The notes below the pieces were generated by a model. That model ran no database searches. It saw only the letters and a program-made list of their open reading frames with translations, and had not been told where the DNA came from. The position numbers and the translations under genes are program-made. Positions 49,841-58,573 of a stretch of DNA of 64,000 nt are shown here, piece by piece (within the stretch, counting starts at the first letter, position 1; every line of letters begins with the position of its first letter). Source of the stretch: Spirochaetaceae bacterium (GTDB taxonomy: Bacteria; Spirochaetota; Spirochaetia; Treponematales; Rectinemataceae); contig JANXYO010000067.1 of the NCBI GenBank assembly GCA_025356015.1, forward strand, positions 1-64,000, written 5' to 3'.

Positions 49841-50791
49841 CTACTTGATGATCGCGAGTTTGCGCCGGTCGAAGGTCACGGCGACGGCCACGATGATGAG
49901 GACGCCGAGGAAGACCTGCTGGGCATAGACGTCGATGCCGATCACGGTCATGCCGTTGTTCAGTATTCCCATGATCAGGCTCCCGATCAGGGTGTTGAGG
50001 ACGCCGCCGGCGCCCCCCGTCATCGCCGTGCCTCCGACCACGACTACGGCGATCGAGTTGAGCACGTAGGTGCCGCCGATGGAGGGATAGCCCGAGTAGA
50101 GGGTGGCCGAGAGGATGATCCCGGCGACCGCGGCGCCGAAGCCCGAGAAGGTGAAGGCGAGTATCCTGATCCTGTCGATGTCCAGACCGGAGAGGTAGGA
50201 CATCCTTTCGTTCGCGCCGATGTACATGATGCCCCTGCCCAGCCGCGTGTAGGCCTGCATGGCAAAGAAGCCGGCGAAGAGCACGAGGCCGATGATCCAC
50301 ACGTTCTTCACGGGGCCGATGGAGCCGTTGATGATGTCGACCAGACCGTAGGAGTTCTCGGGAACGGAGAGGGGGGAGGCGGAAAGGAGGTAGGCGACGC
50401 TTATGAGGATGCCCTGGGTGCCGAGGGTGGCTATGAAGGAGGGGATGCGGAGCTTTGACACGATGAGGCCGTTGAGGAAGCCCGCTCCAAGACCCAGGAC
50501 CATGACCACGGGGTAGGCCCAGGCCCCCAGCTGGCCGATGACCAGCATGAAGACGACGGAGACGAGGGACATGATGGAGCCCACCGAGAGGTCTATGCCC
50601 CCCGTGAGGATGACGCAGACCTGGCCAAGGCCGACGGCGAGCAGGATCGCCACGGCGTTGAGTATGGTCTGTGCGTTGTAGAGCGAGATGAAGGTTCGGT
50701 CCCCGATCGTGAAGACCGCGACGAGGAGGAAGAACATCCCCAGCGAGATATAGATGGGCTTGATGCCCGCGATCCTCAGTTTCATTTTCAT
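49841..50791 (-). CDS. Sugar ABC transporter permease (RbsC-like) 2
   Basis: 316 aa, BPD_transp_2 family. Helices throughout, with TGGIDLSVGSIMSLVSVVFML, RLGRGIMYIGANERMSYLSGLD (coupling loop) and SIAVVVVGGTAMTGGAGG. With the permease at 52343-53365 it would form a heterodimeric channel, while the other ribose-type importer in the window has only one permease gene. Confidence 0.92.
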   Translation of the reverse strand: MKMKLRIAGIKPIYISLGMFFLLVAVFTIGDRTFISLYNAQTILNAVAILLAVGLGQVCVILTGGIDLSVGSIMSLVSVVFMLVIGQLGAWAYPVVMVLGLGAGFLNGLIVSKLRIPSFIATLGTQGILISVAYLLSASPLSVPENSYGLVDIINGSIGPVKNVWIIGLVLFAGFFAMQAYTRLGRGIMYIGANERMSYLSGLDIDRIRILAFTFSGFGAAVAGIILSATLYSGYPSIGGTYVLNSIAVVVVGGTAMTGGAGGVLNTLIGSLIMGILNNGMTVIGIDVYAQQVFLGVLIIVAVAVTFDRRKLAIIK

Positions 50792-50801
50792 CCTTCCTTC
50801 T

Positions 50802-52322
50802 CTAGACGATGTAGCCGATCACCGCGACCGGCGCCGGCTTGGCGTCCTTGGGGCAGGGGATCTCCCGCACGATCCTGCCGTCCTTCATGACGATCATGCG
50901 GTTCGAGAGTCCGATATCCTCCTCGAGGGTGTCGCACATGATGATGATTGAGAGGCCGGCGGCGGCGAGGGCGCGTATGCGCCGGTAGATCTCGTCCTTG
51001 GCGCCGACATCGATGCCCCTGGTTGGATGGTCAAGCACGAGGATGGCGGCCTCGGCGGCCAGCCACTTGGCGATGACGACCTTCTGCTGGTTGCCTCCCG
51101 AGAGAGTGGAGCAGGAGGTCTGGAGGGAGGGTGTCTTTATGAGGCACTCCTCGACCCAGCGCCGGGCGCTGGCCTTCTCCAGCGCGGGCTTGAGGAAGGG
51201 CCCCGAGCGCATCCTGTCCAGGATGAGGAGGTTGATGTTGCTCATCACATCGAGCGAGGTGGCGAGCCCGTCGTTCCTGCGGTCGATGGGAACGATGCCG
51301 ATCCCAGCGTCGATGGCGTTCTTGGGGCTCGCAAAGCGGGCCGGCTTCCCGTGGACGGCGATGCTGCCCGAGTCCGGGACTTCCGAGCCACCGAGGCAGC
51401 GGCAGACCTCCTCCTTGCCCGAGCCCATGAGGCCCACGAGGCTGACGATCTCGCCCCTGTGCAGGTCCATGGAGAAGTCCTCGAAGCGGCCCCCGAGGCG
51501 GAGCTCCTTGACGCAGAGGACGACCTCGCTCCCGCAATCAGTCTGCATCGACTCTCGATAGTGCTCGACCGCGAGCTCGTGCCCGACCATGAGGCGTTCG
51601 ATCGCCTTGACGTCGGCCTGGCCACGCCCCAGGTCGGCCATGAGCCTGCCGTCCTTCAGGACGACGATCCTGTCGGAGAGCTGCACGACCTCCTCGAGGC
51701 GGTGCGAGATGAACACGATCGAGGCGCGGGCCTTTAGCGCGCCCAGGATGGAGAAGAGCCTCTCCACCTCGCTCTCCTGGAGCACCGTGGTGGGCTCGTC
51801 CAGGATGAGGATGGGGTTGTCGACGCCATAGAGCCGCGATAGCCAGAGCAGCCTCGCGATCTCCAGCATCTGCTTCTCGGCCGATGAGATATCCCCCACC
51901 GTGGACTTGGGGTTCAGCCTGCCCAGGCCCACGGCCTCGAGCTCGCCCCGCGCCGCCTGGGCCATGGCCTTCACGGGCATTAAGGGCCCGCGGCCAAAAC
52001 TGTCCTCGTTCCCGAGGAAGAGGTTGTCCATGACCGAGAGGTTCGGGATCATGCAGCCTTCCTGGAAGACCATACCGATGCCCTTGCGTATCGCCGCCGA
52101 GGGACCGTCCAGGGCGGCCCTCTCTCCGCGGAGGAAGTACTCGCCCTCGTCGACAGTCTGCAGCCCGATCAGGATCTTCATAAGGGTCGACTTCCCGGCC
52201 CCGTTCTCGCCCACTAGTCCCAGTATCTCGTTGCGCTCGACGCGGAAGTCCACGCCGTCCAGGGCAGTGACTCCCGGGAAGGCCTTCTTCGCCCGCTTGA
52301 GCTCGAGGATGGTTTCACCCAT
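50802..52322 (-). CDS. Sugar ABC transporter ATP-binding protein (RbsA-like, tandem NBD)
   Basis: 506 aa with two NBDs. NBD1: GENGAGKSTLMK, SAEKQMLEIARLLW, LILDEPTTVLQESE. NBD2: GLMGSGKEEVCRCL, STLSGGNQQKVVIAKWL, LVLDHPTRGIDVGAK (His in place of the Walker B glutamate, common in this family). The C-terminal end KDAKPAPVAVIGYIV is unusual. Lies between the two permease genes. Confidence 0.92.
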   Translation of the reverse strand: MGETILELKRAKKAFPGVTALDGVDFRVERNEILGLVGENGAGKSTLMKILIGLQTVDEGEYFLRGERAALDGPSAAIRKGIGMVFQEGCMIPNLSVMDNLFLGNEDSFGRGPLMPVKAMAQAARGELEAVGLGRLNPKSTVGDISSAEKQMLEIARLLWLSRLYGVDNPILILDEPTTVLQESEVERLFSILGALKARASIVFISHRLEEVVQLSDRIVVLKDGRLMADLGRGQADVKAIERLMVGHELAVEHYRESMQTDCGSEVVLCVKELRLGGRFEDFSMDLHRGEIVSLVGLMGSGKEEVCRCLGGSEVPDSGSIAVHGKPARFASPKNAIDAGIGIVPIDRRNDGLATSLDVMSNINLLILDRMRSGPFLKPALEKASARRWVEECLIKTPSLQTSCSTLSGGNQQKVVIAKWLAAEAAILVLDHPTRGIDVGAKDEIYRRIRALAAAGLSIIIMCDTLEEDIGLSNRMIVMKDGRIVREIPCPKDAKPAPVAVIGYIV

Positions 52323-52342
52323 GCTTGCTTCTCCCCACCCCT

Positions 52343-53365
52343 CTACTTGATTATGCCGATCTTCTTGCGGTCGATGGTGACGGCGACTGCCGCGATGAGG
52401 ACTATCCCGTTCACCGCGTTCTGCAGGTAGGGACTGACCTTCATGAGCACCATGCCGTTGTTGAGCGCTGTGACGATCAGGGCTCCGAACACCGCGTTTA
52501 GTGCCCCGCCCACGCCGCCCGAGAGGGAAACGCCGCCGACGGCGACCGCGGTCATGGCAGGGAACATGAGGTCCTTGCCGGTGCGCGGATTGGAGCTCGC
52601 GAGCCTGGCGACAAGTAGGATCGAGGCCAGGGCATAGATGCAGCCCGTGATCGTGAAGACGATCACCTTGACCCTGTCGACCTTGATGCCGGCCTGGCGG
52701 GCGAGTGTCTCGTCGCCGCCTATCGCGTAGAGGTAGCGCCCGAAGCGCGTCCGCCTCTGCACGACGAAAAGGATGGCGAAAACCCCGAGGGCGATGAGGA
52801 TGGTGACGGGTATGCCCATCACGTCCCCGTTGGCGATGTTCTGGAAGCGCTGGTCGAGCATCTTAACGGCGTTGCCCTTGCCGATTATGACTGCCAGGCC
52901 CTGGGTCACCCACCACATTCCAAGGGTGGCGATGAAGGAGGGCATGCGGATCTTCGTGTTGATGAGGCCGTTGACCAGGCCCGCGCTGCCGCCTATGAGT
53001 ATCGCCACCGGGATGACCCAGAAGCCGATGTCGTAGGCAGTGAAGGGATTCTTGATCAGGAAGCCCGAGGTCACGGCCGCCAGGGAGATGACGCCCTCGG
53101 TTGAGAGGTCCATCGCGCCGATGACGACCACCTGGTGTATGGCCAGGCAGATGATCATGGGAATGCCGGCGAGACTCAGGATGGTCTGGAGATTCTTGAG
53201 CGACACCGAGGTCCCGGCGGTGCCGATGGCGAAGATGAGCATGACGATGGCGAGGGCGACGATCTGCCCCCGCGTGCCCTTGGAGGCGAAGCTCAGGAGG
53301 CGTGAGGCCAGGGGGCGCGTGGCCGCGCGGGGCGCTGTCGATGCTGCTGCTGCGAGTCCGTCCAT
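52343..53365 (-). CDS. Sugar ABC transporter permease (RbsC-like) 1
   Basis: 340 aa, BPD_transp_2 family. An N-terminal cytoplasmic extension rich in Ala/Arg (~25 residues) precedes the first helix (IVALAIVMLIFAIGTAG). Motifs: GAMDLSTEGVISLAAV, RTRFGRYLYAIGGDETLARQAGI and VAVGGVSLSGGVGG. First transporter gene after the binding protein, separated from it by ~150 bp containing strong hairpins. Confidence 0.92.
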   Translation of the reverse strand: MDGLAAAASTAPRAATRPLASRLLSFASKGTRGQIVALAIVMLIFAIGTAGTSVSLKNLQTILSLAGIPMIICLAIHQVVVIGAMDLSTEGVISLAAVTSGFLIKNPFTAYDIGFWVIPVAILIGGSAGLVNGLINTKIRMPSFIATLGMWWVTQGLAVIIGKGNAVKMLDQRFQNIANGDVMGIPVTILIALGVFAILFVVQRRTRFGRYLYAIGGDETLARQAGIKVDRVKVIVFTITGCIYALASILLVARLASSNPRTGKDLMFPAMTAVAVGGVSLSGGVGGALNAVFGALIVTALNNGMVLMKVSPYLQNAVNGIVLIAAVAVTIDRKKIGIIK

Positions 53366-53463
53366 TCTGCTCTCCTGGCCTTCTTCGGTTCCTTGCCAGC
53401 CGGGCCTCCCGGGAGGCGTAACGCCCTCGAGGCGGCCCGCGCATTGTTGCGTTTTGGGGAAGG

Positions 53464-53508
53464 GGCCCGCGCCTACCCGACGCCCAGGGCGTCAGGACGC
53501 CGCGGGCC
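53464..53508 (-). terminator. Nested intercistronic hairpin after the sugar-binding protein gene
   Basis: Outer stem GGCCCGCG (53464-53471) / CGCGGGCC (53501-53508) encloses an inner perfect stem GACGCCC-A-GGGCGTC (53479-53493). It starts eight bases after the binding-protein stop (minus strand). No T-run, so a stabiliser or partial terminator. The remaining ~95 bp up to the permease start hold the palindrome CCTCCCGGGAGG and the AGGAGAG ribosome-binding site. Confidence 0.6.
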
Positions 53509-53515
53509 GGCTAGA

Positions 53516-54550
53516 TCACTTGATCGGTGCTACGTAGGAGCCGTAGTAGTCGTTCCAGTCGTACTTCGGGGTTCCCTTCACGTAGGTCGCGATGATCGAG
53601 TCAATGTTCGCGCTGGTGACCTCGACGGCCTTGGCGAAGAAGGCCCTCTTCTCGACGGGGAGGGTCTTGACGTTGATCTTGCCGTCCTTCGCGGCCAGGG
53701 CAAGGGAGAGGCCCATGCCACCCTGCCAGAAGGCGGGGTTGATGACGGTGGCGGCGGCCTCTCCGGCCTTGACCGCTGCGATCATCTCGTCGACGCCATC
53801 GCAGCCTACGACCTTGACCTTGCCGGCGAGACCGGCGGCCCGGATCGCCTCGAGGGCGCCGAGGGCCATGTTGTCGTTCGCTGCCCACACGCCGCCCACA
53901 TCGGGGTTGGCGACGAGGAAGCTCTTCATCTTCTCAAAGGCCTTGGTGCGGTCCCACTCGGCGGTGTCGACGGCGGCGAGGGTGATGCCGGGCGCCTTCT
54001 TGAGTGCGGCCTGGAGGCCGGTGTAGCGCTCGATGGCCGTGGTGTTGGCGAGCATGCCCTGGAGGGCGACGATCTTGCCCTTGCCGCCCATGGACTTGAA
54101 GAGCTCGTTGCCCATGAACTCGCCGGCGAGTGTGCCGGAGAAGGAGATGTGCGCGACCCAATGCGGATAGTCGGTCACCTTCACGGTGTCGGGCTTGTTC
54201 CAGTAGGTCACGAAGTACACACCGGCGGCCTCGAGGGCCTTGGCGATCGGGATGACGTTGGGGGACTCGTTGGGGTCGATGCTGAACACGGCGTTCTTGC
54301 CGGCCTTGGCGATGAGGGCCTTGATGTCATTGAGCTGCTTCTCGCTCGAACCTTCGCAGGTCTGGATGACTGCGATGCCGCCGACCGAGTCGGCGAAGGA
54401 CTGGGCGCCACGCGCCCACACCGCGTGGTAGGGATTCTCGAGCGAGCGGATCGCGGTTCCCATGAATACGCCGCTCGCCTTCTGGGCGAAGGCGGTGGTG
54501 ACGGACAGCGCGAGGAGCACTGCGAGCACCAGAACCAAGGTCTTCTTCAT
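53516..54550 (-). CDS. Sugar ABC transporter substrate-binding protein (ribose type)
   Basis: 344 aa from ATG 54550 (AGGAGG seven bases upstream; frame open further to 54691 but that covers the promoter). Signal peptide MKKTLVLVLAVLLALSVTTAFAQ, no lipobox. Periplasmic_binding_4 fold: LNDIKALIAKAGKNAVFSIDPNESP, GKIVALQGMLANTTAIERYTG, VWAANDNMALGALEAIRAAGL, VVGCDGVDEMIAAVKAGEAAATV. First gene of the importer operon regulated from 54606-54659; ligand unknown. Confidence 0.9.
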   Translation of the reverse strand: MKKTLVLVLAVLLALSVTTAFAQKASGVFMGTAIRSLENPYHAVWARGAQSFADSVGGIAVIQTCEGSSEKQLNDIKALIAKAGKNAVFSIDPNESPNVIPIAKALEAAGVYFVTYWNKPDTVKVTDYPHWVAHISFSGTLAGEFMGNELFKSMGGKGKIVALQGMLANTTAIERYTGLQAALKKAPGITLAAVDTAEWDRTKAFEKMKSFLVANPDVGGVWAANDNMALGALEAIRAAGLAGKVKVVGCDGVDEMIAAVKAGEAAATVINPAFWQGGMGLSLALAAKDGKINVKTLPVEKRAFFAKAVEVTSANIDSIIATYVKGTPKYDWNDYYGSYVAPIK

Positions 54551-54605
54551 CACATAGCCTCCTGATTGGATATGGGCGCGCGGTGAGTGCACGCGAGCCG
54601 TCCTC

Positions 54606-54659
54606 AGAATAGCATGCCCCTTCGATCTGTCAACTTGTTTTATAACTTTCTTATCTAAC
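54606..54659 (-). promoter_or_regulatory. Importer operon promoter with upstream conserved box
   Basis: Minus strand: -35 TTGACA (54633-54628), 16-bp spacer, -10 TATTCT (54611-54606). Three bases upstream of the -35 lies a 23-bp box (54659-54637) of pattern GTTA-N3-AA-N-AAAGTTA-N-AAAAC, also found at the ROK gene promoter (18 of 23 bases identical). An inverted pair ATAACT/AGTTAT spans 54642-54667 over part of it. Confidence 0.6.
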
Positions 54660-54739
54660 ATAGTTATTCCACAATATCGAGGCATTCGCACATATGAGAA
54701 AGCCGCGGGAGAGGTGGCGAGGACCGCAAGGGAAGAGGC

Positions 54740-54810
54740 GGGGACAGAAGAGGCGGGGACAGAGCTCGACTCAGCGGCGAGGGGACGGTCGCCTGGGGAC
54801 AGATCTCGGA
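54740..54810 (+). repeat. Cluster of four GGGGACAG-type repeats
   Basis: Plus-strand cores at 54740-54747, 54755-54762, 54781-54788 (GGGGACGG variant) and 54795-54802, some followed by GAGCTCG or GATCTCG. They lie in the non-coding stretch between the ROK gene end and the importer promoter, so coding constraint cannot explain them. Confidence 0.75.
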
Positions 54811-54821
54811 TAGCCGAAGCC

Positions 54822-56066
54822 TTATCCTATGATGAGGCCCGAGAAGTAATTGTCGATGACGGCCGCCGCCCCGCCGATGACTCCCCGCTCCTCGCCCATG
54901 GTGGAGTACTCGATCCTCACCTTCTTCTCGACGTCGGGAAGGCCGATGTGGCGGATGCCTTCGCGGAGCCTTTCGATGAAATGGCCCCCCGCCTTCACAT
55001 ACTCGCCCTGGATCACGATGAGCTCGGGGTCATTGGTCATGATGATGTTGCCGAGCCCGACGATGAACCAGTCCGCAGCCTCGTCGACGAGCCCGAGGCA
55101 GAGTTCGTCCCCGTTGGCCGCTCCCTCGCAGATCTCGGCGAGGCCGAAGCTCTCGCTGCCCGAGAACAGGACCGAGTCGGGGTGGAGGGACTGGGCTTCG
55201 CGCGCGAGGCCGACGATCCGCTTGGCGGAGACCATGGCCTCGAAGCAGCCGCGGTTGCCGCATATGCAGGGAAAGCCCTCGCGCGGATCCAGGGTCATGT
55301 GGCCGATCTCGCCGGAGAGGCTCTGGTGGCCGAGCGCCACCTCGCCCTGGACGATGAAGCCTGCGCCCAGGCCCTCGCGGAGGGCGTCAATGACGACGAA
55401 ATCGTCGCATCCGACGGCCACTCCCTTTTCCCTCTCGGCGATGGCCTGGATCCTGTTGGCATTGTCGATGAAGATCGGGGCCGAAGGGCGCTCGCCGAGG
55501 GTCTCCGCCAGCCTGGCCTCGAGGATCTCTGTGAAGGCAAGCTCCCTCCCCCACTCGGGATAGTGGGGGGAATAGATGGAAACCCCGCGCTGGGGATCGA
55601 CAAGGCCGGGCAGGATCACGACGATTCCCAGGAGGATCTGGCCGGAGCTTGCCTTGAGGGCTGTGAAGCTCCGGACCAGCTCAGCGAGGCGCCTCATCAC
55701 GGCCTCGATGCCAAGCTCGCGGGAGAGGTCGGTATTGCGGAGGTAGGTGATGCTCGCCGTCAGGTCCGTGGTGACGGCGACGATCGCGTCGGGGGTCACG
55801 TGGATGCTGATGGCATAGCCATACTCGACGTTGAAGCGGAACAGCTCGGGCTTTTTCCCGCCCTCGTCGGTCGAGTCTCCCTTTCCCGCCGAGAGCAGGA
55901 GTCCCTTGTCGACCAGGGTGTCAAAGATCTTCTTGACCGTGGTCTTGCTCAGCTGGACCGATTCGCTGATCTCGGCGACCGAGAAGATCCCGCCCCGCCT
56001 CATGAGGTCGAGAACTGCCCTTGTGTTGTTCTGCTTGAGGTTCCAAGGCTTGCCGCCTGATCGCAT
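54822..56066 (-). CDS. ROK-family transcriptional repressor
   Basis: 414 aa from ATG 56066 (GAGAGGAG 11 bases upstream). N-terminal winged helix (residues ~8-60: NNTRAVLDLMRRGGIFSVAEISESVQLSKTTVKKI given as blocks) and a ROK sugar-kinase-like domain: zinc motif CICGNRGCFE, GEIGHMTLDP and LREGLGAGFIVQGEV. The ATP-binding DxGxT loop is not conserved (AVTTDLTASI), so it is a sensor, not a kinase (XylR/NagC type). Located between the importer operon and the KDPG aldolase operon with its own promoter; a 23-bp box shared with the importer promoter suggests joint control. Confidence 0.9.
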   Translation of the reverse strand: MRSGGKPWNLKQNNTRAVLDLMRRGGIFSVAEISESVQLSKTTVKKIFDTLVDKGLLLSAGKGDSTDEGGKKPELFRFNVEYGYAISIHVTPDAIVAVTTDLTASITYLRNTDLSRELGIEAVMRRLAELVRSFTALKASSGQILLGIVVILPGLVDPQRGVSIYSPHYPEWGRELAFTEILEARLAETLGERPSAPIFIDNANRIQAIAEREKGVAVGCDDFVVIDALREGLGAGFIVQGEVALGHQSLSGEIGHMTLDPREGFPCICGNRGCFEAMVSAKRIVGLAREAQSLHPDSVLFSGSESFGLAEICEGAANGDELCLGLVDEAADWFIVGLGNIIMTNDPELIVIQGEYVKAGGHFIERLREGIRHIGLPDVEKKVRIEYSTMGEERGVIGGAAAVIDNYFSGLIIG

Positions 56067-56099
56067 TGGTTTGGCCACTCCTCTCTCGTTATGCGAGGG

Positions 56100-56154
56100 A
56101 GTATGCCGTGGCCCGTGCAACCAGGTCAAGCGTTTTCTAACTTTATTGCATAAC
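56100..56154 (-). promoter_or_regulatory. ROK gene promoter with upstream conserved box
   Basis: Minus strand: -35 TTGACC (56129-56124), 18-bp spacer, -10 CATACT (56105-56100). Two bases upstream of the -35 lies the 23-bp box (56154-56132), GTTA-N3-AA-N-AAAGTTA-N-AAAAC, in the same position as at the importer promoter. A separate GTTATGC/GCATAAC pair (about 56088-56094 and 56148-56154) brackets the promoter. Confidence 0.6.
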
Positions 56155-56180
56155 CCGAGGCATGTCGGTCCGTCCGGGGC

Positions 56181-56822
56181 CTACTTCTGCCGGATCGCCG
56201 CCGCCTGTCCGACCGCGGCGCGGCAGAGCTCGGCGATCTCGGCGAACTTCCCGCCAAAGATCAGCTCCTCCTTGACCATCCAGCTGCCACCGACCGCTGC
56301 CACGAAGGGAAGGGCAAGATAGGACTCGAGATTGGACAGCTCGACCCCGCCCGTGGGGACAAAGCTTGCCTCGCCGTAGGGACCGTGGAGGGACTTGAGC
56401 ATCTTCACCCCGCCGGAAGCCTCAGCAGGGAAGAACTTGAGGAGTGTCAGGCCGCGTTCGAGGCCCTGCTCGACCTGGGAGGGCGAGTTGATCCCGGGTA
56501 TCACCGGAAGGCCTCGGGCGATGCAGAAGTCCACGATCCGGGGATTGAATCCCGGGGTCACCGCGAATGCCGCACCTGCCTCTATCGCCGCCTCGACCTG
56601 CTCGGTCGTGAGCACTGTCCCCGCGCCAAGGAGGATCGAGGGATGGTTCTTCCTGATAAGCCTGATCGCCTCGGCCGCGGCCTTTGTCCTGAAGGTCACC
56701 TCGGCCACGGGAAGCCTGCCGGCGATGAGGGCCTCGGCGAGGGGCAGGGCCCACTCGGCCTTCTCGAGCTTGATGACGGGAACGATGCCCATGCCCCGGA
56801 GTGCCTCGAAGATTTCGCTCAT
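56181..56822 (-). CDS. eda: 2-keto-3-deoxy-6-phosphogluconate (KDPG/KHG) aldolase
   Basis: 213 aa from ATG 56822 (AAAGGAG eight bases upstream; overlaps the DeoR stop as ATGA). Class I aldolase splitting KDPG to pyruvate and glyceraldehyde-3-phosphate. Motifs: VIKLEKAEWALPLAEAL, AEVTFRT (catalytic Glu), GAGTVLTTEQVEAA, VTPGFNPRIV and LLKFFPAEASGG with the Schiff-base Lys. Terminal gene of the catabolic operon that begins outside the window, implying that pathway ends in a 2-keto-3-deoxy sugar-acid phosphate. Confidence 0.92.
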   Translation of the reverse strand: MSEIFEALRGMGIVPVIKLEKAEWALPLAEALIAGRLPVAEVTFRTKAAAEAIRLIRKNHPSILLGAGTVLTTEQVEAAIEAGAAFAVTPGFNPRIVDFCIARGLPVIPGINSPSQVEQGLERGLTLLKFFPAEASGGVKMLKSLHGPYGEASFVPTGGVELSNLESYLALPFVAAVGGSWMVKEELIFGGKFAEIAELCRAAVGQAAAIRQK

Positions 56823-57643
56823 TCTTTTGCTCCTTTCCTTGATTGAGTATCGGATGCTGGCCCGCCCGGGTGGGCGAGGAGGAGCTCGATGCCGAGCTCC
56901 TCGAGTGACTTCTGGTCCTCCTCGCCGACAGCATCGGTCACCAGGCAGTCCACCAAGGGGGGGGCCGCGAAGAGGGCGAAGGAATTCCGGCCGAGCTTTG
57001 ACGAATCGACCAACAAGTAGACCTTGGTCGCCATGGAGACCATGAGGCGCTTGAGCTCGGCCTGCTGGAGGTCGGGCGTGCTCGCCCCCTTGTCCACCGA
57101 GAAGCTGTTCGCCGCCATGAAGGCCTTGTCGACAGTCAGGCCCTCGAGAGCGGCGGCGGCCCGGGCGCCGACCGCGCAGTGGAAACGCTTTCGCAGGACC
57201 CCGCCGATAAGGTGGATCGTGGCGCTTGGATGCTCCTCGAGGCGAAGGGCGATCTCGAGATCGTTCGTGAGGACGGTGATGTCCCTCTTCCCGTCGAGGA
57301 GGCAGGCGAGCTCGTAGATCGTGGTGCCTGTGTCGAGGATGATCGTGTCGCCATCGTCGATTCTCTCGAGGGCCGCTGCCGCGATCGCCCGCTTCTCCTC
57401 GAGCTTGGCAGTCTCTTTCGCGCGTGCGTCGGGCTCGAAGCGGGCCTGGCGCTTCACCATCGCCCCCCCGTGGGTGCGAAGCAGGGAACCGCCCTGTTCG
57501 AGGTCGCGGAGGTCGGAGCGGATCGTTGCGCTCGAGACGCCGAAGCGCTCGCAGAGCTCCCCGACCGAGGCCTTCTTCCTCTCCGTGACGTACTCGAGGA
57601 TGCCCCGCTTGCGCTCCTCGACGAAGACAAGTTCCTTCTTCAC
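56819..57643 (-). CDS. DeoR-family transcriptional regulator
   Basis: 274 aa. N-terminal DeoR helix-turn-helix (residues ~8-58: RKRGILEYVTERKKASVGEL, FGVSSATIRSDLRDLEQ) and a DeoRC sugar-phosphate sensor domain: ILDTGTTIYELACLL, TVLTNDLEIALRL, DSSKLGRNSFALFA. Such regulators are usually repressors released by a phosphorylated sugar. Embedded between the lactonase and aldolase genes, so it most likely controls this operon. Confidence 0.9.
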   Translation of the reverse strand: MKKELVFVEERKRGILEYVTERKKASVGELCERFGVSSATIRSDLRDLEQGGSLLRTHGGAMVKRQARFEPDARAKETAKLEEKRAIAAAALERIDDGDTIILDTGTTIYELACLLDGKRDITVLTNDLEIALRLEEHPSATIHLIGGVLRKRFHCAVGARAAAALEGLTVDKAFMAANSFSVDKGASTPDLQQAELKRLMVSMATKVYLLVDSSKLGRNSFALFAAPPLVDCLVTDAVGEEDQKSLEELGIELLLAHPGGPASDTQSRKGAKE

Positions 57644-57652
57644 GGCTGCATC

Positions 57653-58474
57653 CTAATGTCCCAGACCCGACTCTGGCGAGGCCCCAAGGACGTGGCAAGC
57701 CCCGGCCTCGGCCAGGATGAAGGAACCAGAGCCGTGGGCCGCGAGCCAGTTCCGGGCCTCGGCCGGATCGATCGTGTTAAAGGCGAACATGCCGAAGTGG
57801 TGGCCGAGAGTCGCGGCGAAGCCGGCATCCCTCGCGAGGGACAGAGCTTCGTCCAGGCTGAAGTTCCCCGCGATCCCCGCCAGGCGCCGGGAATCGTCCC
57901 GCCCGTTGACAGGGAGGAGGGCCAGGTCGATCGCATAGGGGGCGAGATTGGCCAGAAGTCCGGGGTATGGGCAGGCGTCCCCGGCGTGGAAAAGCCTCCA
58001 GCTCCCCAGTTCGATGACGTAGCCGAGGAAACGGTGGTGTCCAGCCTCGTCGATCTCGAGGGACTCGTGGGCCGAAGGTATCGGGTGTATGGTCGCCTCC
58101 CCCGCAGAGAGGGAGGCGAAGGCATCGGCGCCGATAAGACGGTCCCGGGGCACGCCGCGCTCGATAGCCTTGGCCGCGCAGGAGGCGGGCACGATGAAGT
58201 GACACTCGGGGTTGGCAACGGCCAGGGGCCCCAGGCTGCCGGGATCGAGGTGGTCACCGTGGCCGTGAGTCGAGAGGACCAGGTCGATATCGCACAGCTC
58301 TGCTGGATGGACTGGGATATCCGCCATGCGGACATGGGGAAAGCGGGTCCCGCGGTATTTCTGACCGAGACTGTCCGAGAGATAGGGATCGACGAGGAGG
58401 CGAATCCCTGCGCACTCCACGAGGAAGCCGGCTTGACCCAGCCACCAAACGCGCAGGTCGGGGCTGGCGGCCAT
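57653..58474 (-). CDS. UlaG-like metal-dependent hydrolase (beta-lactamase fold lactonase)
   Basis: 273 aa from ATG 58474, where homology begins (PDLRVWWLGQAGFLVECAGIRLLVDPYLSDS as two blocks). The frame is open further upstream, but that part covers a repeat cluster and is Arg/Gly-rich. Metal site STHGHGDHLD (HxHxDH), later HAGDACPYPG and LGHHFGMFAFNT. Relatives include L-ascorbate-6-phosphate lactonase; in a sugar-acid pathway it would open a lactone made by the adjacent dehydrogenases. The ribosome-binding site is weak. Confidence 0.82.
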   Translation of the reverse strand: MAASPDLRVWWLGQAGFLVECAGIRLLVDPYLSDSLGQKYRGTRFPHVRMADIPVHPAELCDIDLVLSTHGHGDHLDPGSLGPLAVANPECHFIVPASCAAKAIERGVPRDRLIGADAFASLSAGEATIHPIPSAHESLEIDEAGHHRFLGYVIELGSWRLFHAGDACPYPGLLANLAPYAIDLALLPVNGRDDSRRLAGIAGNFSLDEALSLARDAGFAATLGHHFGMFAFNTIDPAEARNWLAAHGSGSFILAEAGACHVLGASPESGLGH

Positions 58475-58516
58475 ACGCCTGAGGGGGAGGGGCTTTTGCG
58501 GCTCGGTCCGAAGCCG

Positions 58517-58573
58517 AGCTCTGTCCCCGGGCTCAGCTCTGTCCCCGGCCTTCCCACCCGCGGCTCTGTCCCT
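58517..58573 (-). repeat. Three copies of the GGGGACAGAGCT repeat
   Basis: Cores (plus-strand CTGTCCCC/CTGTCCCT) at 58521-58528, 58539-58546 and 58566-58573. The last abuts the stop codon of the 2-hydroxyacid dehydrogenase gene, and the cluster fills the spacer before the lactonase start codon. Confidence 0.72.
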
